From positions 3,070,501-3,134,500 of the forward strand of contig NC_018485.1 of assembly GCF_000304315.1 (NCBI RefSeq): 64,000 nt of DNA. Reading direction: 5' to 3'. Origin of the DNA: Methylocystis sp. SC2. GTDB lineage: Bacteria; Pseudomonadota; Alphaproteobacteria; Rhizobiales; Beijerinckiaceae. Below, in pieces: positions 27,643 through 35,842 of this stretch. Below the pieces are notes generated by a model. That model saw only the letters and a program-made list of their open reading frames with translations, did no database searches and was not told the DNA's origin. Made by a program: the position numbers and the translations under genes. Each line of letters starts with the position of its first letter. Position 1 is the first letter of the stretch.

Positions 27643-28656
27643 ATGACCAGAAGCGAATTCGTTCTGCGTTCGGCGATTTTCATTGCGCTCGCCCTGGCGC
27701 CGTTTCTCATCTGGCTGCTCTTCGACGTCATCGTGCTTGCGACAGGCGCGGTGCTCGTCGCGACGCTCATTCATCTCGTCGCAACGCCGCTCCTGAAGAT
27801 CCGCCTGCCGCGCGGCGTGGCGCTCACGCTGTCAGGCCTGCTGATCGCCTCGATCATCGGCGGAACCTTCTATCTCTTCGGTCGCACCATGGCTGGCGAG
27901 TTTCACGACGTGCTGCGCCGCGCCGAGCAGACGGCGGACGCGATCTCGCTCGAAATCGCCCGATCAGGACTCTCCGAATACCTGCCGTCCTCCTTCGGCG
28001 AAAATATTTCGCTGTCAGCTCTCATCGGGCGCTCGTTCACCGTCAGCATCGAGGCCGTTCTTGGCGCGCTCGTGGCTTTTTTCGCCGGCGTGTTCATCGC
28101 CGGCGAGCCGGCGCTCTACAGTGAAGGCTTCACGCTGCTGTTCGCGCCGCGCTGGCGCGAGAGAGCGCGCGAAACGCTCGGCCATGTCGCCACCGCGCTG
28201 CGCCGCTGGCTGCTCGGTCAGATGATTGAAATGGTCACCATGGGCGTCATGGCCGGCGTGGCGGTCTGGCTCATCGGCCTGCCGTCGCCCTTCGCGCTTG
28301 GCGCCATATCGGGACTCTCGGAATTCATCCCCTATATCGGGCCGATTCTGGCGATCTTTCCGTCCGTCGCGGTCGCGGCGACGATCGGCCCCTATACGAT
28401 GCTTTGGACGATCCTCGCCTATCTCGCCATTCATCAGCTCGACGGCAACATGATCATGCCGCTCATCCAGCGGCAATTGGTGCGCGTGCCGCCGGCGCTG
28501 ATGCTGATTTCGATCGCGACCTTCGGCACGCTGTTCGGGCTCGGCGCGACGATCTTCGCCGCGCCGCTGACGGTCGTCCTCTATGTCGCGGTGATCAAGC
28601 TCTATGTGCGGGATACGCTCGGCGAGTCGACGACGCTGCCGGGAGAGAAGGCGTAA
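27643..28656 (+). CDS. AI-2E/PerM family transporter
   Basis: 337-residue integral membrane protein with about seven or eight hydrophobic segments. The C-terminal block (FIPYIGPILAIFPSVAVA, LDGNMIMPLIQRQLVRVPP, GTLFGLGATIFAAPLTVV) is the signature of the AI-2E transporter family (TqsA, PerM, YhhT). Family members export varied substrates, so none is assigned. GGGCGAAACTGAC precedes the ATG without a strong ribosome site. About 200 bases separate it from smc and 210 from the convergent ctaG; neither gap shows a gene. Confidence 0.85.
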   Translation: MTRSEFVLRSAIFIALALAPFLIWLLFDVIVLATGAVLVATLIHLVATPLLKIRLPRGVALTLSGLLIASIIGGTFYLFGRTMAGEFHDVLRRAEQTADAISLEIARSGLSEYLPSSFGENISLSALIGRSFTVSIEAVLGALVAFFAGVFIAGEPALYSEGFTLLFAPRWRERARETLGHVATALRRWLLGQMIEMVTMGVMAGVAVWLIGLPSPFALGAISGLSEFIPYIGPILAIFPSVAVAATIGPYTMLWTILAYLAIHQLDGNMIMPLIQRQLVRVPPALMLISIATFGTLFGLGATIFAAPLTVVLYVAVIKLYVRDTLGESTTLPGEKA

Positions 28657-28866
28657 CACGCTCCACTTGAGGGGCATCGTTGCGCCGAACGCGCGGGGTG
28701 AAGCCCTTCTCCAATGATTGCCTATGACGTGCGGCCATTTCAGTGCGCAAGGCCGCCGCGTCCTGCGCGCGCCTCGCGCGCCGACGCATCCGGAATGATC
28801 GAAAGTAGGAATGTCGCAAACTTCGTCTGCTGGTCGCCTCATCCGGAGCGACGACGAACGCCTCCA

Positions 28867-29736
28867 TCAGCGGGTGCGAAGCGCAATTTTGTCGGCGCTC
28901 CTGATCCAGGCGCCCGCGACCCACAGAGCCGCGCCTGTATAGAGGAGCCCGGCGGGAACCCACATGATCAGACCGGCGAGTTGCTGGTCTTCAATCGCCG
29001 TCAGTCCCCACGCGTCGGCGTTCGCGCTCTGACGCGCGGACCAGAGCCGTTCCGACAACGTCAACAGAACCCCAAGGAAACCGCTCTGCACGATGGTGAA
29101 GAACAAGCAGAAGAGGACGAGACCTTTTTGCGGCGAGAGAAGCATTGCGCGCCAGAAAATCAGCGCGGATGCGAGCAAGCAGGCATGTTGCACGACATGC
29201 GTGGCGCGATCTTGGAGCGCGAGCTCGTAGAGGCTCGACGCATGCCAGATCCAAACGACCATGGCGTGCTGAAGCGTTGCGAAGAGCGGCTGCATCGCCG
29301 CGCTCCAGGCGGCCTGGAGGCCTTTTCTCAACCTTGTCGACATCTTCAGCAGAGCGCGCGGCAAAGCCCAGGCGAAGGCCGCGAAGGGCCGTCCGAAAAT
29401 CAGCAGGGGCGCGACAATCAGAATCGCCCATTCATGTTCGATCATGTGAGCGGCGAACAAGCCGGCCGAAAGTTCGCGCACGGCCGGCAAATAGAGCAAG
29501 GCGAGCGCTCCCCAACCAGCTGCGAACATGAGCGCTTGAGCGCGCGTAACGCCGCGGACTGCGCCGGCGCGCCGCCATAGCTTCGCGGCGCCGAATGCGT
29601 AAATCGCCGCAAAGGCCATCAGGACGGCGAGACTGGTGAACTCAAGAGCGTCATACTTCGCCCCGCTATGCGCCGCCGCGGGCGCGCAAGGCAAGAGGAA
29701 GACAAGACTCAAACGGGAGCGCTTCACCGCTCGCAT
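28867..29736 (-). CDS. ctaG: Cytochrome c oxidase assembly protein, caa3_CtaG type
   Basis: 289-residue polytopic protein of the Bacillus-type CtaG family, needed for assembly of caa3 oxidases and distinct from the Cox11-type copper chaperone of the same name. A signal-like N-terminus (to AAAHSG) is followed by about seven membrane helices; AAHMIEHEWAILIVAPLLIFGRP and HVVQHACLLASALIFW supply conserved His residues thought to bind copper. ATG 29736 overlaps the preceding gene by 13 bases. It closes the second oxidase operon. Confidence 0.85.
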   Translation of the reverse strand: MRAVKRSRLSLVFLLPCAPAAAHSGAKYDALEFTSLAVLMAFAAIYAFGAAKLWRRAGAVRGVTRAQALMFAAGWGALALLYLPAVRELSAGLFAAHMIEHEWAILIVAPLLIFGRPFAAFAWALPRALLKMSTRLRKGLQAAWSAAMQPLFATLQHAMVVWIWHASSLYELALQDRATHVVQHACLLASALIFWRAMLLSPQKGLVLFCLFFTIVQSGFLGVLLTLSERLWSARQSANADAWGLTAIEDQQLAGLIMWVPAGLLYTGAALWVAGAWIRSADKIALRTR

Positions 29737-30053
29737 CCAAGCAGCAGAACCGCCGAGCCTTGCAGCAGGATGACCGTGGCGAAGAGCGCGCCAAGAGCGG
29801 CGGCCACCCCGGCCAACAGCGCGTGCGGCGCGCCGTCCCGATCGGCGGCGAGCGCTTTGTAGGAGAGCGCCGAGAGACCGGCGCCGCAGATCGCCAAAAC
29901 GGCGAGCGTCGCCGCCAGCGACAGAAGCGCAACCCAATGACGCGCGCAGACGGTGGACGCGATCGCGTAGCCCGCCAGCGTGTAGACGCCCCACGCGCCC
30001 GGCCCCAACGCGAGGCCCGCCCAACTCAATTGCGCCGCGGCGCGCTCGCGCAT
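29724..30053 (-). CDS. Small membrane protein of the second oxidase operon
   Basis: 109 residues, three predicted membrane helices with short loops and a Cys-Glu-Arg end. It lies between the subunit III gene (four bases away) and ctaG (13-base overlap), so it is co-translated with the oxidase. Such small proteins occur at this place in caa3-type operons and may be a small oxidase subunit or assembly factor; I do not recognise the family. Confidence 0.75.
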   Translation of the reverse strand: MRERAAAQLSWAGLALGPGAWGVYTLAGYAIASTVCARHWVALLSLAATLAVLAICGAGLSALSYKALAADRDGAPHALLAGVAAALGALFATVILLQGSAVLLLGCER

Positions 30054-30057
30054 GCGC

Positions 30058-30654
30058 TCATTCCTTCTGAAACCAATAGATCACGAAATAGAGCGGGACC
30101 CAGGCTCCGACGACGAAATTCCAATAGAAAGCATTGTCGCTGACGTCGCTGAAGCGTTTGCCGCGGCCGTGTTTGGTGAACATGAGCGCGGAGAGAACGA
30201 GCGTATCGCCGACGTCGGTGATGAGATGCGTCGCATGCAGGCCGAGCAAGAACCACAACATCGAGCCGTAGGCGTTGACGTACCACTTTGTCGGCAAGTT
30301 GTAGAATTCATAAAAGCGAATCGCGATGGCGACGAGCCCGATCGCCGACATCAGCAATAGGCCTGCGCGCACGGCTTTGAGGTTTTCCGCTCTCGCCAGC
30401 CGTTCAATGCTCAGATTCGGCCAAAGACTGACGAGGAGGAGCGCGAACATCAATGAGCCTGGCCAATGGCCGGGGAGCGGGCTGGGAGGCCATCGCACGG
30501 CGAGCGCCGCGAGATAGAAATAAGCGCCGATCGCCATGGCGAAGGCCGAGCCTTCGATCGCTATGAAGGCGAGCGTCCCCCACCACGTCACAGCCTTTGC
30601 GCCAAATCCATAGGTCGGCAGCGGGCGCAGGTTGAGGGCGGGCCGCGTCTTCAT
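30058..30654 (-). CDS. Cytochrome c oxidase subunit III (second oxidase)
   Basis: 198-residue heme-copper oxidase subunit III of the short, five-helix type. Typical segments are GTLAFIAIEGSAFAMAIGAYFY, the RFYEFYNLP loop and LHATHLITDVGDTLV, with NAFYWNFVVGAWVPLYFVIYW at the end. Its ATG shares one base with the stop of the subunit I gene (TGATG). Subunit III keeps the proton-pumping site stable in this enzyme group. Confidence 0.88.
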   Translation of the reverse strand: MKTRPALNLRPLPTYGFGAKAVTWWGTLAFIAIEGSAFAMAIGAYFYLAALAVRWPPSPLPGHWPGSLMFALLLVSLWPNLSIERLARAENLKAVRAGLLLMSAIGLVAIAIRFYEFYNLPTKWYVNAYGSMLWFLLGLHATHLITDVGDTLVLSALMFTKHGRGKRFSDVSDNAFYWNFVVGAWVPLYFVIYWFQKE

Positions 30655-32564
30655 CACTTGTCCTCCGCAATGTGCTTCGGCCAGAACCAGCCAATCAATG
30701 GCGCGGCGACGAGCGCGCCGCCCCAGACGACCGCCCAAGGCGTGAAGATCGAGCCCACGAATGTAATCGTGACGGCGATGGCGGCGATGAGGGGCCAGAT
30801 GGAGGAGTCGGGCGAGCGTTCGCGCAGTTGCGGCGTCGCTTCCGACAGCGAGGTGACGACCAGCTCGCGATAGCCGACCGCGAGTCCTGTAACGACTGGC
30901 AAGGGATCGTCGCGCCACAGCGGCGTTCGACGATCAACGATCGGAATGCGATCGAAATTTTGCGGCGGCGGCGGCGAATCCGTCGCCCATTCCAACGTCG
31001 AAGCGTTCCAGGGGTTGGCTGGAGCGGGCGCGCCGTTGCGCCAGCTCATCGCGACGTTCCACAAAAAGATCAGAAAGCTCGCAAAAAATGCCAGCGCGCC
31101 AAGGCTTGAGAGCTGATTCAGCCCGTCCCATCCCAGCTCGGGCTGGTAGGTGTAGACGCGTCTCGGCATGCCCATGAGCCCGAGAATATGCATCGGGAAG
31201 AACGCGACGTTGAATCCGATGAACGCCGTCCAGAAGTGCCAGCGCGCCAAGCGCTCGCTCAGCATGACGCCGAGAAGCTTCGGAGCCCAATAATAGACGG
31301 CGCCGAGCAAGGGAAAGACCGCGCCGCCGATGAGCACATAGTGGAAATGCGCGACGACGAAATAGGTGTCGTGAACTTGCGTGTCGATCGGAACCGAAGC
31401 GACCATGACGCCGGTCATGCCGCCGATGACGAAAATGAAGAAGAAGCCGAGCACGAACAAAAGCGGCGCCGACAGGCGCGGCCGGCCGAGCCAGAGCGTT
31501 GCGATCCAGCAGAAGATTTGCACGCCGTTCGGCACCGCGATCAGCATGCTCGAGGCCGTGAAGAAGCTCGCGCCGAGCTGCGGCAGGCCCGTCGTGAACA
31601 TGTGATGGACCCATAGTCCGAACGACAAAAAGCCGACGGCGATCAATGACAGCACCAGCGCCAGATAGCCGAACATCGGCCGGCCCGAGAACGTCTCGAC
31701 GATCGCCGAGACCATGCCGGTCGCGGGCAGAAAGATGATGTAAACCTCGGGGTGGCCGAAGATCCAAAAAAGATGCTGCCAGAGCACCGCGTCGCCGCCG
31801 CCGGTCGGATCGAAAAAATGCGTCCCGATGAGACGATCCATGATCAGCATGGTCGAGGCCGTCACCACGGCGGGCATCGAGAACACCACAAGAAAGGACA
31901 TGACCAGCATCGACCAGACGAACAAGGGTATGCGGTCGAGCGTCATGCCGGGCGCGCGCTGCTTGAAGACGGTGACGATGATCTCCACCGCGACGGCGAG
32001 CGCGGCGACCTCCGTGAAGGTGATCGTCTGCGCCCAGACGTCGCTGCGCTTGCCGGGCGTAAATTGCGGGCCGGAGAGCGGGACATAAGCGAACCAGCCG
32101 ACGTCCGGGCCGACATTCATGACGAAGGCGATCCAAAGGAAGGCGCCGCCGGCGAGATAGATCCAGTAGCTGAAGGCGTTGAGACGCGGGAAGGCGATGT
32201 TGCGCGTGCCGACCATCAGCGGAACGAGGTAGACCGCGAAAGCCTCCATCACCGGCACGGCGAAGAGAAACATCATTGTCGTGCCGTGCATGGTGAAAAT
32301 CTGATTATAAACGTCCGGCCCGATGACGCCGGCTTCCGCGCGCGAGAGCTGCAAGCGGATCAACACGGCGAGAAGTCCGCCAAGGCATAAGAACGCGAAG
32401 GCGGTGATGATGTAGCGCCGCCCGACGATTTTATGATCGACGCTCGATAAGGCCCCCAGGAGACCCCGCGGCGTGGACCACACGCGCGCGAGACGCGACG
32501 TCAGGGCCGCTCCGTCGACGTCGTCATCGCGCAGGTCGCGTTCTTCAAACTCGGCGAGGCTCAC
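30654..32564 (-). CDS. Cytochrome c oxidase subunit I (second oxidase)
   Basis: 636-residue catalytic subunit holding heme a and the heme a3-CuB site. Twelve core helices are visible; HGTTMMFLF carries a heme ligand, FGHPEVYIIFLP the CuB His cross-linked to Tyr, HHMF the next CuB ligands, and VAHFHYVL the heme-a3 and heme-a ligands. A C-terminal extension adds a proline-rich loop and two more helices (SIWPLIAAIAVTITF and onwards). The start overlaps the subunit II stop by four bases. The main aa3 oxidase is a separate operon at 62521. Confidence 0.95.
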   Translation of the reverse strand: MSLAEFEERDLRDDDVDGAALTSRLARVWSTPRGLLGALSSVDHKIVGRRYIITAFAFLCLGGLLAVLIRLQLSRAEAGVIGPDVYNQIFTMHGTTMMFLFAVPVMEAFAVYLVPLMVGTRNIAFPRLNAFSYWIYLAGGAFLWIAFVMNVGPDVGWFAYVPLSGPQFTPGKRSDVWAQTITFTEVAALAVAVEIIVTVFKQRAPGMTLDRIPLFVWSMLVMSFLVVFSMPAVVTASTMLIMDRLIGTHFFDPTGGGDAVLWQHLFWIFGHPEVYIIFLPATGMVSAIVETFSGRPMFGYLALVLSLIAVGFLSFGLWVHHMFTTGLPQLGASFFTASSMLIAVPNGVQIFCWIATLWLGRPRLSAPLLFVLGFFFIFVIGGMTGVMVASVPIDTQVHDTYFVVAHFHYVLIGGAVFPLLGAVYYWAPKLLGVMLSERLARWHFWTAFIGFNVAFFPMHILGLMGMPRRVYTYQPELGWDGLNQLSSLGALAFFASFLIFLWNVAMSWRNGAPAPANPWNASTLEWATDSPPPPQNFDRIPIVDRRTPLWRDDPLPVVTGLAVGYRELVVTSLSEATPQLRERSPDSSIWPLIAAIAVTITFVGSIFTPWAVVWGGALVAAPLIGWFWPKHIAEDK

Positions 32565-33547
32565 TCCAAACTCTCCAAATAAGCGACGAGGGCGTTGAGC
32601 TCTTGCGGCGATAGAGGAAGGAGCGGCATGTGCGACCCCGGCTTGAGGTGCTGCGGGTCGGCGATCCAGCCCGCGGTGGCGCCGCGCGTTCTCGGCAAGA
32701 CGGCGGCGGCGAGCGTCCTGCGGCTGGCGAAATGGGTCAGATCGGGTCCAACCAGGCCATTGGCCTTGGTCCCGCGGATGGCGTGACAGGCGAAGCAGGC
32801 GCGCGTGTTAAAAACGTCCTGTCCGAATCTTTGCTCGTCAGTCTGGGGCGCGGAGGCAGAGTTTGCCTGGTCTATGCGCCAATCCTCGAAGCGCTCGGGA
32901 GTTTCGACCACGACGTCGAGGCCCATATGCGCGTGTTGCATTCCGCAAAACTCGGCGCATTGCGCGCGATAGACGCCTGCCTGGGGCGCGCGAATCCTAA
33001 GCTCGTTTACGCGTCCGGGGATCAGGTCTTTTTTCCCCGCAAGGCTTGGCGCCCAGAAACTATGGATAACGTCGGCGGACTCCAGATTCAAAGCCACGTC
33101 CCGACCGGCTGGAAGACGAAGCTCATTCGCCGTGACGAAGGATGGATTTGAACCATCATCGGCGTAGCGCAGCTCCCACCACCATTGATGTCCGATGATG
33201 CGGACGAGAAGAGGCGCATCGCGGCGCTGCATCTCGCGCTGTTCGGCGAAGCTTACAAATGTCAGACCGACGACGATGAGGCCTGTGAGTCCCGCGCAAA
33301 CCGAAACGACGACGCTCGCGACGCGCTCGTTGGATTTCCTGTCGTCGTCTCGACGCCGCAACACGGCGATCGCCAAGGCGATCATGACGACCAGCCAGAC
33401 GGCGCCGAGAAGGACCACAAACACCCAAATCAGCGAGAGCAAATGTTGCGCGTCAAGGGCGTGCGGCGAGAGCGCCGACTGTCGATCGCTACAGGCCGCG
33501 AGTGCGCCGGAGAGAGCAGCAAGAAAAACTTTGCGCGGCGCTCGCAT
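32561..33547 (-). CDS. Cytochrome c oxidase subunit II with fused cytochrome c (caa3-like)
   Basis: 328-residue subunit II, probably a lipoprotein (lipobox ending at Cys19). Two membrane helices precede a cupredoxin domain with a full CuA set: His162, Cys197, Glu199, Cys201, His205, Met208 (QCAEFCGMQHAHM). A C-terminal cytochrome c domain has heme motif CFACH (251-255) and an axial Met in SHMPLL. The fusion lets it take electrons without a separate cytochrome, as in caa3 oxidases. A perfect sigma-EcfG-like promoter lies upstream at 33667-33691. Confidence 0.93.
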   Translation of the reverse strand: MRAPRKVFLAALSGALAACSDRQSALSPHALDAQHLLSLIWVFVVLLGAVWLVVMIALAIAVLRRRDDDRKSNERVASVVVSVCAGLTGLIVVGLTFVSFAEQREMQRRDAPLLVRIIGHQWWWELRYADDGSNPSFVTANELRLPAGRDVALNLESADVIHSFWAPSLAGKKDLIPGRVNELRIRAPQAGVYRAQCAEFCGMQHAHMGLDVVVETPERFEDWRIDQANSASAPQTDEQRFGQDVFNTRACFACHAIRGTKANGLVGPDLTHFASRRTLAAAVLPRTRGATAGWIADPQHLKPGSHMPLLPLSPQELNALVAYLESLE

Positions 33548-33666
33548 CGTGTCTTTACCGACTTTGCAGCGCGGAGTGGCGAACGCGTCACTCCGACATT
33601 TTCGCCCTTGTCCCTGCTACGGGTAAGCTCATGGCGACTGGTAAATTCCGCTTGCCTCTGTCGCGT

Positions 33667-33691
33667 AACGCGCAGGCAACGCCTGTGTTCC
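33667..33691 (-). promoter_or_regulatory. Candidate sigma-EcfG promoter for the second oxidase operon
   Basis: Reading the minus strand: GGAAC, 16 bases, CGTT, which equals the known alphaproteobacterial general-stress consensus GGAAC-N16/17-CGTT. It ends 119 bases upstream of the subunit II ATG, in the gap divergent to the Mn catalase gene. Confidence 0.55.
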
Positions 33692-33807
33692 ATTCCGCAG
33701 CAACGACTGCACGGGAAGACTGCGCAAGCTCAAGTGTGGAACGCTCTGTTTCAGCGTCATGCGCGCAACGCGCTCTCGGTAAAAAAAGCATGCCCCTAAA
33801 TGAATCA

Positions 33808-33832
33808 GGAACGAAGTCTCTTCCCGCAAGTT
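33808..33832 (+). promoter_or_regulatory. Candidate sigma-EcfG promoter for Mn catalase
   Basis: GGAAC, 16 bases, AGTT (one mismatch in the -10 part), ending 71 bases before the catalase ATG. The rest of the 356-base divergent gap holds no recognised gene. Confidence 0.5.
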
Positions 33833-33903
33833 CATTGATACCGACGGGGCCGATGCGGCTGCGCCGTTTCCCACGAGCTTGAACCGTGAGCCTAGGAGCA
33901 ATC

Positions 33904-34803
33904 ATGTTCACGCATAACAAGAAACTCCAATATACGGTTCGGGTGTCCGAGCCTAATCCGGTGCTCGCCAGCCTGATGCTCGAACAATTCGGCGGTCCGC
34001 AGGGAGAACTCGCGGCGGCGATGCGATATTTCACGCAGGCGATCGCCGAAGACGATCCGGGCCGACGCGACATGCTTTTCGACATCGCCACCGAGGAGCT
34101 CAGCCATCTCGAGATCATCGGCAGCATCGTGTCTATGCTGAACAAGGGCGCCAAGGGCCAGCTTGCGGAGGCGACGCAGTCCGAGGCGGATCTGTATCGC
34201 TCCGTCACGCAGGGCGCCGACAGCCACACGCAGGCGATCTTGTACGGCGGCGGCGCGGGCCTGACCAATTCTTCGGGTGTTCCCTGGACCGCGGCTTATA
34301 TCGACACGATCGGCGAGCCGACGGCGGACCTGCGATCCAACATCGCCGCCGAAGCGCGCGCCAAGATCGTGTATGAGCGGCTCATCAACGTCACCGACGA
34401 CGCTGGGATAAAGGAGGCGCTCGGCTTCCTCATGACGCGTGAGATCGCCCATCAGATCTCCTTCGAGAAGGCGCTCTACGCCATTCAACCCAACTTCCCG
34501 CCCGGCAAGATGCCCGGCATGCCACAGTTCTCGCATCTCTATGTGAACACGTCGCAGGGGGCGACCGATCTCAAGGGTCCCTGGAACACAGGCGAGAATT
34601 GGCAGCGCATGGACGATGTGCTCGGAGGCATTCCGCTTGACGGCGGCGACGGCGCGGCGAGCGTGCATTTGGGATCGTCGCAAAGCGAGGACCTCGCCAA
34701 TTACGCCGCGCGAACAAAATCCAACCCCGGGTCGAATCCTGTGACGGGCGCGGATCTGGGCAGCAGCGGCGGCGCCGAAGCGCGGCACTCGCCCGCCGAA
34801 TGA
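33904..34803 (+). CDS. Manganese (non-heme) catalase
   Basis: 299-residue dimanganese catalase converting hydrogen peroxide to water and oxygen. The four-helix bundle carries ligands in GPQGELAAAMRYF, ATEELSHLEIIGS and later AEARAKIVYERLIN and TREIAHQISFEKAL (E-x-x-H patterns). The C-terminal tail is disordered and Ser/Gly-rich. AGGAGCAATC precedes the ATG at 33904; an open frame starts six codons earlier. Mn catalases of this type belong to general-stress regulons in several alphaproteobacteria, which agrees with the promoter motif. Confidence 0.92.
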   Translation: MFTHNKKLQYTVRVSEPNPVLASLMLEQFGGPQGELAAAMRYFTQAIAEDDPGRRDMLFDIATEELSHLEIIGSIVSMLNKGAKGQLAEATQSEADLYRSVTQGADSHTQAILYGGGAGLTNSSGVPWTAAYIDTIGEPTADLRSNIAAEARAKIVYERLINVTDDAGIKEALGFLMTREIAHQISFEKALYAIQPNFPPGKMPGMPQFSHLYVNTSQGATDLKGPWNTGENWQRMDDVLGGIPLDGGDGAASVHLGSSQSEDLANYAARTKSNPGSNPVTGADLGSSGGAEARHSPAE

Positions 34804-34810
34804 CCAAGCT

Positions 34811-34838
34811 TTGGACGCCGGCGGCGGCCGGCGTCCAA
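34811..34838. terminator. Strong hairpin after the Mn catalase gene
   Basis: A perfect 12-bp inverted repeat, ttggacgccggc with gccggcgtccaa around a 4-base loop, starts seven bases after the catalase stop. No T-run follows. It could end or attenuate transcription into the next gene and protect the catalase mRNA. Confidence 0.5.
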
Positions 34839-34868
34839 CACGTCGACAGCACATGGCTGAGGCAGGCA

Positions 34869-35252
34869 ATGACCGCTCTGGTGACGAAGGAAACGCGCTC
34901 TTCGAAGCTGGCCAATTTTCTCGGCTGGTTCTCGATCGCAATAGGACTCGCCGAACTCTTCGCGCCCCGCCGCGTCGGCCGAATGGTTGGCGTCGAAGGC
35001 GATGGGAGCCTCCTGCAGGCCTATGGCCTGCGCGAATTTCTTGCCGGCGTCGGCATACTTGCCGCACGCCAGAAAGCGCCGTGGCTTTGGGCGCGCGTTG
35101 CGGGCGATGTGCTGGATATGGCGACCCTCGCGCCAGGCCTCTACAGCATTCGTAGGAATCGCCAGCTGGCGAGCGGGCTCGCGGTGGCCGCCGTCGCCGC
35201 CATCGGGCTGCTTGATCTATACAGCGCAGCTCAGGCGCAGAGTCAGCGTTAA
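34869..35252 (+). CDS. Small membrane protein like the N-terminal part of large SRPBCC/cyclase-dehydrase proteins
   Basis: 127 residues with about three hydrophobic segments. SSKLANFLGWFSIAIGLAELF, then YGLREFLAGVGIL and WLWARVAGDVLDMATLAPGL, resembles the membrane domain that in other proteobacteria precedes a SRPBCC (cyclase/dehydrase-like) domain; here it stands alone. ATG 34869 with GAGGCAGGC upstream was preferred to an ATG at 34800 that overlaps the catalase stop, since that version would translate the hairpin at 34811. Function unknown; stress-related by neighbourhood. Confidence 0.65.
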   Translation: MTALVTKETRSSKLANFLGWFSIAIGLAELFAPRRVGRMVGVEGDGSLLQAYGLREFLAGVGILAARQKAPWLWARVAGDVLDMATLAPGLYSIRRNRQLASGLAVAAVAAIGLLDLYSAAQAQSQR

Positions 35253-35562
35253 GCGACGACAGCGTCAAACGGGCCGCACGAGAGACATGCCGGCGCGAGC
35301 CGCGCTCGCGGCATGTAGGCGTGCGTCTTGATCTTTCCGCTTTCAGCAAGCAGAGGCCGCGACGCGATCGGCGGCCCCATAAGCTCAGACAAAGATAATA
35401 CGCTTATCTGCTGTCGTTAAACTTGTCCTTTAGCTTTTCGCGTAAGCACAAGGTTAAGAAATACTGTCATTTTCCGATACGTTTGTGGGAACCTTCTCTG
35501 TAGCCACTGGTTCAGCTGCAATAGCAGCAGCTGGTTCAGGCGCAATTTGAGGAGACCCGTTC
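35253..35562. other. Intergenic region with promoter of the next gene
   Basis: 310 bases, AT-richer between 35390 and 35480. It holds the sigma-EcfG-like promoter at 35488-35512 and a short imperfect tandem repeat of ctggttcag around 35505-35535. No gene seen. Confidence 0.5.
35488..35512 (+). promoter_or_regulatory. Candidate sigma-EcfG promoter
   Basis: GGAAC, 16 bases, GGTT (one mismatch to CGTT), ending 50 bases before the 88-residue gene. It is the third such match within 1.9 kb. Confidence 0.45.
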
Positions 35563-35829
35563 ATGGCCGAAGGAAAAACCACCGTCGACCACGACGCTAT
35601 TCGGAAATGGGTGGAGTCGCGAGGCGGCTCTCCCTCGCGCGTAAAGGGAACGGGAGGGAAGTCCGACGCCGGCCTGCTTCGCGTTGATTTCGGCCCCGCG
35701 GAGGAGGGACTGGAAAAGATTTCCTGGACGGAATTCTTTGAGACGTTCGAGCGCAACAAGCTTGCCTTCCTCTATCAGGACGAAGACGACAGTCGCTTCA
35801 ATAAGCTCATCCGCCGCGACGGCAAGTGA
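35563..35829 (+). CDS. Conserved small hypothetical protein, 88 residues
   Basis: Soluble, charged protein (VDHDAIRKWVESRGGSPSRVKG, then DAGLLRVDFGP and a DEDDSRFNKLIRR tail). I recall similar short proteins in many proteobacteria, at times annotated after 1,4-alpha-glucan branching enzyme without biochemical support, so I leave the function open. GGAG stands before the ATG. It lies 13 bases before the first epimerase gene and may be the first gene of that operon or a stress gene with its own promoter. Confidence 0.75.
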   Translation: MAEGKTTVDHDAIRKWVESRGGSPSRVKGTGGKSDAGLLRVDFGPAEEGLEKISWTEFFETFERNKLAFLYQDEDDSRFNKLIRRDGK

Positions 35830-35842
35830 CGGGATAGAGCCT

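Noticed and set aside
26097..27770. Minus-strand Ser/Ala/Arg-rich frame across the end of smc
   Set aside because: Mirror of coiled-coil coding sequence; smc has complete head motifs.
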